Shown here: positions 6,021 through 12,154 of the stretch, in pieces
Position numbering within the stretch: position 1 is the first letter of the stretch
Layout of the letters: every line of letters begins with the position of its first letter
NCBI GenBank assembly: GCA_020723785.1
Contig: DYIH01000025.1
Span: 1 to 12,154 of the forward strand
From: Thermaerobacter marianensis
GTDB lineage: Bacteria; Bacillota; Sulfobacillia; DYIH01
Length of the DNA stretch: 12,154 bases
Reading direction: 5' to 3'
The notes under the pieces: generated by a model
What the model saw: the letters and a program-made list of their open reading frames with translations, nothing else
Database searches by the model: none
Told to the model about the DNA's origin: nothing
Made by a program: the position numbers and the translations under genes

Positions 6021-6707
6021 CTACAACCGCCCTTCCTTGCGCAGCCGGGCCTGTTCCCGGAAAATGAAGCCCACGATGCGGTCCTGGTCCGTCTGGCAGA
6101 TGCGCGTGAACTCGATCCCGGCCAGGGTGTAAACGGGTCCGTCGGGCTTCAGCTGCTCCTGCGTGACCCGGACGACCTGCCCTTCCGCCTCCACCTTCTG
6201 CCCCGGAAGGTCGAGTTCGATCATCACCAGGTCCCCCCGGTCAAGGGGGGAGGTCAGCTCCAGCAAGAGTCCGCCGGCGCTGATATCCCGGGTCTCCCCC
6301 CACCGCCAGGCATTGGGGGGCAGGCTGTCGAAGCCTGTGAACGCCGGCGCCTCCGCCCGCCTGACCAGCCGGACGGGGAATCGCGCCTCCCATCTGAAAT
6401 ACTTTCTATTCTGGCTGCGGGATACCTCCCGGGCCTCGATGGTCGCCAACGGCGGCTCGGCCTGGAGAGCCACCACCGGCCCCCGCAGGGTGAACATCCC
6501 CCGGTCGTCGCGGTAACGAAGGGTCACCGGCGTGTCGACGGGAATGCGGACGGGGTGGGTCTCCACAGTCGGCGCCGCCACCGTCACCCGTGGCGGCTGG
6601 ACGTCCTGCACCCAGGTGGAGTAGACGGTGGACAGCCCATCCCCATCGGGCACCTCGATGTCCGCGCGCTGGCCGACAACCGGCAGGGTCTCCTTCCCCG
6701 GGCGCAA
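6021..6707 (-). CDS. YcgR-like PilZ-domain protein (flagellar brake / c-di-GMP receptor)
   Basis: A 228-residue protein with an N-terminal YcgR-type beta domain (about 1-95; includes VGQRADIEV and PVTLRYRDDRGMFTLRGPVV) and a C-terminal PilZ domain (about 98-220). Both c-di-GMP-binding motifs are intact: RKYFR (101-105, the RxxxR arginines) and DISAGG (141-146, the D/NxSxxG motif). Proteins of this build (YcgR in enterobacteria, YpfA/DgrA in Bacillus) slow flagellar rotation when c-di-GMP is high. I chose the TTG at 6707-6705 because GGGGAGG (6716-6722) lies exactly 8 bases upstream. A longer in-frame reading to 6866 overlaps flhG by some 150 bases and its extra residues are frame-shadow sequence. 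The gene starts 4 bases after the flhG stop and ends 1 base before the sigma factor, so it is embedded in the operon. Confidence 0.92.
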   Translation of the reverse strand: MRPGKETLPVVGQRADIEVPDGDGLSTVYSTWVQDVQPPRVTVAAPTVETHPVRIPVDTPVTLRYRDDRGMFTLRGPVVALQAEPPLATIEAREVSRSQNRKYFRWEARFPVRLVRRAEAPAFTGFDSLPPNAWRWGETRDISAGGLLLELTSPLDRGDLVMIELDLPGQKVEAEGQVVRVTQEQLKPDGPVYTLAGIEFTRICQTDQDRIVGFIFREQARLRKEGRL

Positions 6708-6711
6708 CGTA

Positions 6712-7608
6712 TCAACCTCCCCTGAGCCCGCGCATGAATCGGGCGAAGAACCCCCCAAGCCCCGCCGCCGGCTCCGGCGGGCGCCCCAGGAGGGAAGCGG
6801 CCACGCGGCGGACGGCCTGGCTGGCCGGGGCGGCCGGAGCCGCCACGATGAAGGGCTGGCGCTCACGGACCGCCCGGGGCACCGACGGATCCCGGGGGAT
6901 GAAGTCGAGTTCGTGCAGCACCCGCCCCAGGTAGCGGAGGGAAACCCGCGCCAGGGTGCCGGCGGCTTCCCGGGCTTCCTCCCGGCCCTGGGCCTGGTTG
7001 ATCACCAGGTAGATGTGGGCCGCGGCATTCTCCCTCACCAATACTTTAATGGTAGCATAAGCATCCGCCATGGCGGTAGGCTCCGGAGTGGTGAGGACGA
7101 TCACCTCCGGCGCCGCCGCCAGGAAGGCCCGCACCTGGCCGGACAGCCCCGCCCCGGTGTCGAGGATGACGATCTCCCCCCGCCCGGCCACCTCGGGGAC
7201 CTGGGAGAGGAAATCGACGATCTGCTCCGCCGGGAGGGACGTCAGCTCCTCGAGGGCGGTCCCTCCGGAGAGGATGCGCAGCCCCCTGGGCCCCTCGTGG
7301 ACGGCTTCCGCCAGCCGGCAGCGGCCGTGCAGCACGTGACCCAGGTGATGGGGCGAGTCGGTCCCCAGCACCAGGTCCACGTTGGCCAGCCCCAAGTCGG
7401 CGTCCACCAGGAGCACCCGCTGTCCCATGTCCACGAGGGCCAGGGCCAGGTTGACGCTGAAGTTGGTCTTGCCCACCCCGCCCTTGCCGCTGGTCACGGC
7501 CACGACCCTCACGCCCTGATCCGCCGTGCGGGCGCGCATGGCGGTGGAGATCTCGCCCCGCAGTTCCTCCGCCAGCCGCCGCAACCCCGTCAACTGTTCC
7601 GCCATCAC
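6712..7608 (-). CDS. flhG: FlhG/YlxH, MinD-like ATPase controlling flagellar number
   Basis: A 298-residue ParA/MinD-type ATPase. The deviant Walker A is SGKGGVGKTNF (KGGVGKT at 42-48, with the signature first lysine), followed by LLVDADLGLANVDLVLG (switch I region) and VILDTGAGL (about 147-155, Walker B/switch II). The N-terminal stretch EQLTGLRRLAEEL resembles the DQAxxLRxL motif of FlhG proteins that stimulates the GTPase of FlhF. The extreme C-terminus GGFFARFMRGL could be the amphipathic membrane-targeting helix. FlhG binds membrane as an ATP dimer and limits flagella number, acting against FlhF. The GTG start at 7608 has AGGGGG (7617-7622) 8 bases upstream; the next codon is an ATG, also possible. 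It starts 13 bases after the flhF stop and precedes the PilZ gene, with no chemotaxis genes in between. Confidence 0.95.
   Translation of the reverse strand: MMAEQLTGLRRLAEELRGEISTAMRARTADQGVRVVAVTSGKGGVGKTNFSVNLALALVDMGQRVLLVDADLGLANVDLVLGTDSPHHLGHVLHGRCRLAEAVHEGPRGLRILSGGTALEELTSLPAEQIVDFLSQVPEVAGRGEIVILDTGAGLSGQVRAFLAAAPEVIVLTTPEPTAMADAYATIKVLVRENAAAHIYLVINQAQGREEAREAAGTLARVSLRYLGRVLHELDFIPRDPSVPRAVRERQPFIVAAPAAPASQAVRRVAASLLGRPPEPAAGLGGFFARFMRGLRGG
6716..6722 (-). promoter_or_regulatory. Ribosome binding site that fixes the TTG start of the PilZ gene
   Basis: The minus strand reads GGGGAGG, partly inside the end of flhG, with an 8-base spacer to the TTG at 6707-6705. It is the only strong site near the start of the conserved part of the PilZ protein. 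Confidence 0.75.
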
Positions 7609-7621
7609 TGTCCGCGCCCCC

Positions 7622-8860
7622 TCACAGGATCAATTTCGCCAGGTCGCCGGCCCTGGCCGCGGCGATGTCCTCCGGAACGTTCTGCCCGGTGGTGACGTAA
7701 GAAATGGGGCGCTGGGCCACCACGGACAGGTTCAGGAGCAGGCCGTGGCGGACCGTCTCGTCGAGCTTGGTGAACAGGAGCCGGTCGAAACCCGTGTTCC
7801 GGTGGCGCTCGATGACCTCCAGGGCGTCTGAATACCGGGTGGTCACGCTCAGGACCAGGTGGACCTCGTCCGGCCGGCGCGCCGTCCAGAAGGCATTCAA
7901 CTCCGACATGCGCATCTCGTCCCGGGCGTTGCGGCCGGCCGTGTCGACCAACACCAGGTCGCGGTCCCGCAACCTGTCGAGGATGGCCACCATCTCCTCC
8001 GGGTTGCCCGCCACGTAGTTCGGCAGGCCGGCGATCTCGGCGTAGGCGCGGAGTTGTTCGATCGCCCCGACGCGGAAGGTGTCCAGTGTAATCAGGGCCA
8101 CCTTCTTCCGCATGCCCAGGGCATAGTGGGCGGCCAGTTTGGCCAGGGTCGTCGTCTTGCCGGCGCCCGTGGGCCCGACCAGCGCCACCACCCGGCAACG
8201 GCCGTTGAGTTCGATGGGCCGTCCGGGACCCAGGAGGCGTTCGAGCATGCCCAGGGCCTCCTGGCGGAGCAACCCCTCGCCTTTGCCCTCACCGTTCTCC
8301 AGGAGGGCGTCGGTTACGCAGCGGGCCAGGGAGGGTTCCACCTCACTCTGGACGAGCGCCCGGTAGATCGGGTCCAGGTCCTCGGGATAGAGGGGTGGGA
8401 CGGGATCCTCCAGCACCTCGCGGGTGGCCTGCACCTGGCGCCAGATGGCGGCGACCATCTCCTTGACCTGCTGGACGTCCGCCGCGATCTGCGGGACTTG
8501 CGTGCTCCTCTCCCCGTCGGAGGCCCGGTGGGATGTGTGCGGCGCCTCGGACAAAGCCGTTTTCGCCAAGGCGGCGAAGGGATCGGCCCCGGGAGGCTCC
8601 GGCCGATCGCCCCTCGGAGATCCACCGACGCCCGCAGGGGCGGGCGGGCGGGCGGCGACAGCATCGGCCGGCGCCGCGGCGGCCGGTTCGCCGGCGACGG
8701 CCGCAGTCACCTCGACCATCGACCGGCGGCGCACCCAAGCGAGGAGGCCGGGCGGCCGCACGCGCCGGGTCTGCAGGATGATGGCCTCCGGCCCCATCTC
8801 CTGCTTGACCCGTTCCACCGCCTCCGCGAGGGTGGAGCCGTAAAACTTCTTCACCCGCAT
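7622..8860 (-). CDS. flhF: FlhF, SRP-type GTPase for flagellar placement
   Basis: A 412-residue SRP-GTPase, the third relative of Ffh and FtsY, which sets where the flagellar basal body assembles. The N-terminal B domain opens MRVKKFYGSTLAEAVERVKQEMGPEAIIL, diagnostic for FlhF. A Pro/Ala/Gly-rich linker follows (about 55-120). Then come the helical N domain (about 160-210) and the G domain with the P-loop GPTGAGKTTTLAKLA (229-243), LDTFRVGAIEQLRAYAE (259-275, the SRP-type insert), DTAGRN (306-311) and TKLDE (364-368). GTP-dependent dimerisation and stimulation by the N-terminus of FlhG are known for the family. The ATG start at 8860 overlaps the flhA stop by one base (TGATG), so translation is coupled. 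No frameshift or missing catalytic residue is seen. Confidence 0.97.
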   Translation of the reverse strand: MRVKKFYGSTLAEAVERVKQEMGPEAIILQTRRVRPPGLLAWVRRRSMVEVTAAVAGEPAAAAPADAVAARPPAPAGVGGSPRGDRPEPPGADPFAALAKTALSEAPHTSHRASDGERSTQVPQIAADVQQVKEMVAAIWRQVQATREVLEDPVPPLYPEDLDPIYRALVQSEVEPSLARCVTDALLENGEGKGEGLLRQEALGMLERLLGPGRPIELNGRCRVVALVGPTGAGKTTTLAKLAAHYALGMRKKVALITLDTFRVGAIEQLRAYAEIAGLPNYVAGNPEEMVAILDRLRDRDLVLVDTAGRNARDEMRMSELNAFWTARRPDEVHLVLSVTTRYSDALEVIERHRNTGFDRLLFTKLDETVRHGLLLNLSVVAQRPISYVTTGQNVPEDIAAARAGDLAKLIL

Positions 8861-10920
8861 CAGACCGTCACCGTCCCCGTCACTTCGATCCGGACCTCCC
8901 CGGCTATTTCGTTATAGGAAACAACCTTCAGGTTGGGCAGGGACCGTTCCGTAAGGCGGCGGAAGTAGAGCCGCGCCAAGGGGCTGCAGACGACCACCGG
9001 TTCGTGGCCCTGGGCCAGGACGCGCCTGGCCTCGGTGTCCAGCGACTGGACCGCCCGGTGCAGGACGTCGGGGTCGATCACCTGGCCGCCCCGTTCGCCG
9101 CTCTCGGCGGCGCGGAGGAGTTGCTCTTCCAGGGCGGGACTTAGAGCGATGGCCGTCAGGCGCCCGTCCCGCACCGGCAGGTCACGGGTGATCTGGCGGG
9201 CCAGGGCCTGGCGGACCGCCTCGGTGAGCCGGTCCGGGTCCTTGGTCACCGGGGCCCAGTCCGCCAGGGTTTCCAGGATGGTGACCATGTCTCGGATGGC
9301 CACCCCTTCCCGCAGCAGGTTCTGCAGTACCTTCTGCACCTCGCCGGTGGTCATCAGGTTGGGCACCAGTTCGTCCACGACCACCGGCGTCCCTTCCCGC
9401 ACCGCATCCAGCAGCGCCTTGACCTCCTGTCGGCCCAGCAACTGATAGGCGTGAGTCTTGACTAGGTGAGTCAGGTGAGTCGCCAGCACCGCGGGCGGGT
9501 CGACGACGGTGTAGCCCAGGGTCTCGGCCCGCTCCCGTTCGCCGCCCGCGATCCAGCGGGCGGGCAACCCGAAGGCCGGATCGCGGGTATCGATCCCCGC
9601 CACCTCGCCCCGCGCCGTGCCCGGGTCGAGGGCCAGCAGGCGTTCCGGATAGATCTCGCCCCGCGCCAGGTCGACGCCGCGGAGTTTGACGACGTAGGCG
9701 TTCGGCGGCAGTTGCATGTTATCCCTCACCCGCACCAGGGGCAGGACGAAGCCGATCTCGAGGGCCACCTGACGGCGGATCAGGCCCACCCGGTCCATCA
9801 GGTCGCCGCCCCGGGACGGGTCGGCCAGTGACAGGAGCCCATAGCCGAGCTCGATCTCCAGCGGGTCGACGGCCAGCAACTGGGTGACGCTCTCCGGGGT
9901 GCCGGCCTTCTCCTTCTCCGGCTCGGCCTCGGCGGCCGCCTCGGAGGGGACGGTCCTGCCGGCGCCGCGCACGGCGTAGGCCAGCCCGCCGAACAGGGCG
10001 GCCAGGATCAGGAAGGGCAGTTTCGGCAGCCCCGGCATGATGCCCAGGACGGCGAGGGCGCCGGCGGCGATGGCGATGCCGCGGGGTTGGGTAAGGACCT
10101 GGCCGGCCACGTCGCCGGCCAGGTTGTCCTCGGAGGCGGCACGGGTGACGATGATGCCGGTGGCCGTGGAGATCAGCAGGGCCGGGATGGCGGTCACCAG
10201 GCCGTCGCCGACGGTGAGGAGGGTGTAGCGGTGGAGAGCCTCGTTCCAGGGCAGGCCCTGCTGGGCCATGCCGATGACGAAGCCGCCGATGATGTTGATG
10301 GCGACGATGACCAGCGAGGCGATGGCGTCGCCCCTCACGAACTTGCTGGCGCCGTCCATGGCCCCGTAGAAATCGGCCTCACGCTCGATCTCCCGGCGGC
10401 GGCGGCGCGCCTCCTGGTCGTTGATCAGGCCGGCGTTGAGGTCGGCGTCGATGCTCATCTGCTTGCCGGGCATGGCATCGAGGGTGAAGCGGGCGGCCAC
10501 CTCCGACACGCGTTCGGCGCCGCGGGTGATGACGACGAACTGGATGACGACGAGGATGAGGAAGACGATGAAGCCGACGACCGGGTTGCCCCCGACGACG
10601 AACTCGCCGAACTTCTGGATGACCTCCCCGGCGTAACCGTGCAGCAGGATGAGCCGCGTGGATGAGACATTCAGGGACAGCCGGAACAGGGTGGTCAGCA
10701 GGAGCAGCGACGGGAAGACCGAGAACTGCAGCGGCTCCCTGGTGTAGATGCCGACCATCAGGATGACCAGCGCCAGGGTCAGGTTGAGGGCCAGGAGCAG
10801 GCTCAGGATGAAGGCGGGCAGGGGGATGACCATCATCGCCAGCATGGCGATGACCCCCACGGCCAGCATCAGGTCGCTGTTTTTAAGCAGTGCCCCCATG
10901 ACCGTGTGATTCGTCTGCAT
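8860..10920 (-). CDS. flhA: FlhA, flagellar type III export gate protein
   Basis: FlhA is the largest export-gate protein, forming a nonameric ring in the flagellar basal body. It uses the proton gradient and docks chaperone-substrate complexes. The 686-residue product has a membrane part with about eight hydrophobic segments in the first 320 residues (e.g. LMLAVGVIAMLAMMVIPL, FILSLLLALNLTLALVILMV, VVGFIVFLILVVIQFVVI). The family signature RFTLDAMPGKQMSIDADLNA (about 144-163) and the cytosolic loop DFYGAMDGASKFVRGDAIAS follow. After an acidic linker (EAAAEAEPEKEKAGTPESV, about 320-340) comes the long cytoplasmic domain ending VVSYNEIAGEVRIEVTG. Length is normal (about 680-700). The ATG at 10920 is preceded by AAGGGGGAGAGGG. 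It is separated from flhB by 154 bases of structured noncoding sequence, unusual in an otherwise tight operon. Confidence 0.98.
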   Translation of the reverse strand: MQTNHTVMGALLKNSDLMLAVGVIAMLAMMVIPLPAFILSLLLALNLTLALVILMVGIYTREPLQFSVFPSLLLLTTLFRLSLNVSSTRLILLHGYAGEVIQKFGEFVVGGNPVVGFIVFLILVVIQFVVITRGAERVSEVAARFTLDAMPGKQMSIDADLNAGLINDQEARRRRREIEREADFYGAMDGASKFVRGDAIASLVIVAINIIGGFVIGMAQQGLPWNEALHRYTLLTVGDGLVTAIPALLISTATGIIVTRAASEDNLAGDVAGQVLTQPRGIAIAAGALAVLGIMPGLPKLPFLILAALFGGLAYAVRGAGRTVPSEAAAEAEPEKEKAGTPESVTQLLAVDPLEIELGYGLLSLADPSRGGDLMDRVGLIRRQVALEIGFVLPLVRVRDNMQLPPNAYVVKLRGVDLARGEIYPERLLALDPGTARGEVAGIDTRDPAFGLPARWIAGGERERAETLGYTVVDPPAVLATHLTHLVKTHAYQLLGRQEVKALLDAVREGTPVVVDELVPNLMTTGEVQKVLQNLLREGVAIRDMVTILETLADWAPVTKDPDRLTEAVRQALARQITRDLPVRDGRLTAIALSPALEEQLLRAAESGERGGQVIDPDVLHRAVQSLDTEARRVLAQGHEPVVVCSPLARLYFRRLTERSLPNLKVVSYNEIAGEVRIEVTGTVTV

Positions 10921-11074
10921 CCCTCTCCCCCTTCCCGGGGTTTCGGGCGCCGCGGTGAATCCGAAGCGCCGCGTTTATCGACCCGTGCTCGCCGGCCTGA
11001 GGAGCGATCCGTTTAGCCTCGGCTATCACATCCCGCAGGGTGTAGCAGCCGAGGCGGTGGGAGCGCGCAACGAG
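10921..11074. promoter_or_regulatory. flhB-flhA intergenic region with nested inverted repeats
   Basis: This 154-base gap is the only long one inside the flagellar block. It holds a perfect 9-base inverted repeat, GCCTCGGCT at 11016-11024 with AGCCGAGGC at 11047-11055. An outer perfect 8-base pair encloses it: GTGCTCGC at 10985-10992 with GCGAGCAC at 11078-11085, the latter inside the last codons of flhB. The right inner arm overlaps a local palindrome TAGCCTCGGCTA (11014-11025), so two alternative hairpins compete. Near flhA, GTCGATAA (minus strand, 10975-10982) matches 7 of 8 bases of the sigma-D -10 GCCGATAA, without a matching -35. No gene is supported here. A regulatory RNA structure or internal promoter is inference. 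Confidence 0.5.
11016..11055. repeat. Perfect 9-bp inverted repeat in the flhB-flhA gap
   Basis: GCCTCGGCT (11016-11024) and AGCCGAGGC (11047-11055) are exact reverse complements, 22 bases apart. In the operon transcript they would form a GC-rich stem shortly after the flhB stop at 11075. Confidence 0.85.
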
Positions 11075-12154
11075 TCAGCGAGCACCCGCATACCCCTTGA
11101 TTCGCCAGACGAACGCCAATACCTGGGCCACCGCCTGGTAAAGTTCCTCCGGAATGGCCTCCCCCACGACGGCCAGTTTGTACAGAGAGCGGGCCAGGGG
11201 CGGCTCCTCGACGATCGTGACACCGTGCTCCCTGGCCAGTTCCTTGATGCGCTGGGCCAGGTAGCCCCGGCCCTTGGCCAGGACCACCGGCGCGTGGTGC
11301 TCCTCGGGGTTGTAGGCCAGGGCGACGGCGAAGTGTTCCGGGTTGGTGACGACCACCTGGGCCTTGGCCACGTCCTGGAGCATGCGCTGGCGGGCCAGTT
11401 CCCGCTGGCGCCGCCGCCGCGCCGCCCGCACCGCGGGGTCGCCCTCGGTTTCCTTGATCTCCTCCTTGATCTCCTGGCGCGACATCCGCAGGCTGCGCTC
11501 GTATTCCCAGCGCTGATAGAAGTAGTCGGCGGCCGCCAGGGCAAGCCAAGCCACGCCGACCCGCAGGGCCAACCGGTCCACCCAGCCGGCCACCATGGAC
11601 GCGCTTGCCGCGGGAGCCAGTTCCACCAGGGCCGGGAAGCGGCCCAGCGCGTCGCGCACCGTCGTGTACGCCACCACCGAAACCACGCTCACCTTGAACA
11701 GAGCCTTGACCAGTTCCGCCAGCGACCGCAGGGAGAAGATCCGCTGCAAACCCCGCGCCGGGTTCAGGTGGCTGAACTGGGGCGCCAGCCCCTGGCCGGT
11801 GACCACGAAGCCGGTCTGCATCAGGCTCAGGCCGACCCCCACCACCAGGGCGAGGAGGAGCAGCGGGCCGGTAACCTGCAGCCACACCCCGGCGGCCCCC
11901 AGGGCCATCGTCCGGACGTCGTCCGCCGACCAGTCCCGTACGGGCTCCAGCCAGAACCGGCGCGTCCAGTCCATCAGCGCCCGGACGATGGCCGGGCCGT
12001 AGAAGTGCATGGCGCCGAAGACCAGGAGGAAGGCCGCCGCCGCGTTGATCTCGACGCTCCTGAACACCTGCCCCTTCTGGCGCGCCTGCTGGCGCCGCCT
12101 GGCCGTAGGGGCTTCACGCCGCTCCTCGGCGAAGAACTGCAGGTCGATGACCCG
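11075..12154 (-). CDS. flhB: FlhB, flagellar export switch protein, 5' end cut by window edge
   Basis: FlhB gates flagellar protein export and switches specificity from rod/hook to filament substrates, normally by self-cleavage within NPTH. The 359 visible residues begin RVIDLQFFAEERREAPTARR, the charged start of the family (E-x-x-E-x-P-T-x-R-R). The true start should lie only a few codons past the right edge. An internal GTG at 12067 would remove this conserved start and is rejected. Four hydrophobic segments follow (about 37-60, 92-118, 152-166, 196-212), then the linker MSRQEIKEEIKETEGDPAVRAARRRR and the C-terminal domain. The cleavage motif reads NPEH instead of NPTH (Asn codon 11344-11342, Glu codon GAA 11338-11336), though Asn, Pro and His are kept. 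The end, VLAFVWRIKGYAGAR, is normal, without a long tail. Confidence 0.96.
   Translation of the reverse strand, partial: RVIDLQFFAEERREAPTARRRQQARQKGQVFRSVEINAAAAFLLVFGAMHFYGPAIVRALMDWTRRFWLEPVRDWSADDVRTMALGAAGVWLQVTGPLLLLALVVGVGLSLMQTGFVVTGQGLAPQFSHLNPARGLQRIFSLRSLAELVKALFKVSVVSVVAYTTVRDALGRFPALVELAPAASASMVAGWVDRLALRVGVAWLALAAADYFYQRWEYERSLRMSRQEIKEEIKETEGDPAVRAARRRRQRELARQRMLQDVAKAQVVVTNPEHFAVALAYNPEEHHAPVVLAKGRGYLAQRIKELAREHGVTIVEEPPLARSLYKLAVVGEAIPEELYQAVAQVLAFVWRIKGYAGAR

Noticed and set aside
6708..6866. N-terminal extension of the PilZ protein reaching back into flhG
   Set aside because: It overlaps flhG by about 150 bases and reads as Arg/Pro/Ser-rich frame-shadow sequence. GGGGAGG points to the TTG at 6707.
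10883..11074. The flhB frame stays open for 63 codons after its TGA, suggesting read-through or selenocysteine
   Set aside because: The codons use many A/T third positions, unlike neighbouring genes. The FlhB end is already normal, and the DNA is better explained as a structured noncoding gap.
10985..11085. tRNA(Sec)-like gene suggested by the 8-base outer stem over about 100 nt
   Set aside because: No T-loop motif, no CCA-like end and no anticodon arm in a workable place; the 9-base inner stem with a 22-base loop does not fit.
11026..11885. Alternative minus-strand frames overlapping flhB (to 11885 and 11544)
   Set aside because: Gly/Arg/Pro-rich shadow translations of the flhB coding sequence with no domain.

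Overview
The window is GC-rich, and every gene I can support lies on the minus strand, so biologically it reads from high to low coordinates. Gene order and content point to a GC-rich member of the Clostridia (Bacillota), possibly thermophilic, in the Moorella/Desulfotomaculum sense. This rests on three things: the Bacillota-type link between a flagellar operon ending in a sigma-D gene and the block rpsB-tsf-pyrH-frr-uppS-cdsA, a short EF-Ts, and frequent GTG/TTG starts with strong AAGGAGG/GGGGAGG-like ribosome binding sites. The exact taxon is inference.

Region A (12154 to about 4797) is the distal part of a flagellar operon. It holds flhB (5' end outside the window), flhA, flhF, flhG (ylxH), a YcgR-like PilZ protein, the flagellar sigma factor (fliA/sigD) and a small charged protein of unknown function. 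flhA to the sigma-factor gene are tightly packed or overlapping, so they are almost certainly co-transcribed. FlhA and FlhB form the cytoplasmic and gating part of the flagellar export machine. FlhF and FlhG set the place and number of flagella, the PilZ protein probably links c-di-GMP to motility, and the sigma factor drives late flagellar genes. The chemotaxis genes that separate flhG and sigD in Bacillus subtilis are absent here, and the PilZ gene stands in their place. The flhB-flhA gap (10921-11074) contains nested inverted repeats.

Region B (4171-4796, about 625 bp) carries no convincing gene. It has a hairpin just after the last flagellar-cluster gene, a run of short direct and inverted repeats in less GC-rich DNA, an extended -10 promoter (TGC-TATACT) at 4345-4353, and a leader of roughly 168 nt with hairpins ahead of rpsB.

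Region C (4170 to 1) is the translation and envelope-precursor block: rpsB, tsf, pyrH, frr, a small PASTA-like gene, uppS and the start of cdsA (cut by the left edge). It supplies ribosomal protein S2, EF-Ts, UMP kinase, ribosome recycling factor, undecaprenyl diphosphate synthase and CDP-diglyceride synthase. Its unusual features are the small PASTA-like protein between frr and uppS and a perfect 23-bp repeat with dyad symmetry, present twice around the end of that gene and the start of uppS.

I found no clearly new multi-gene system. The best candidates for a second look are the 23-bp repeat pair, the PASTA-like gene, the NPEH (rather than NPTH) cleavage motif in FlhB, the structured flhB-flhA gap, and the repeat-rich gap before rpsB.
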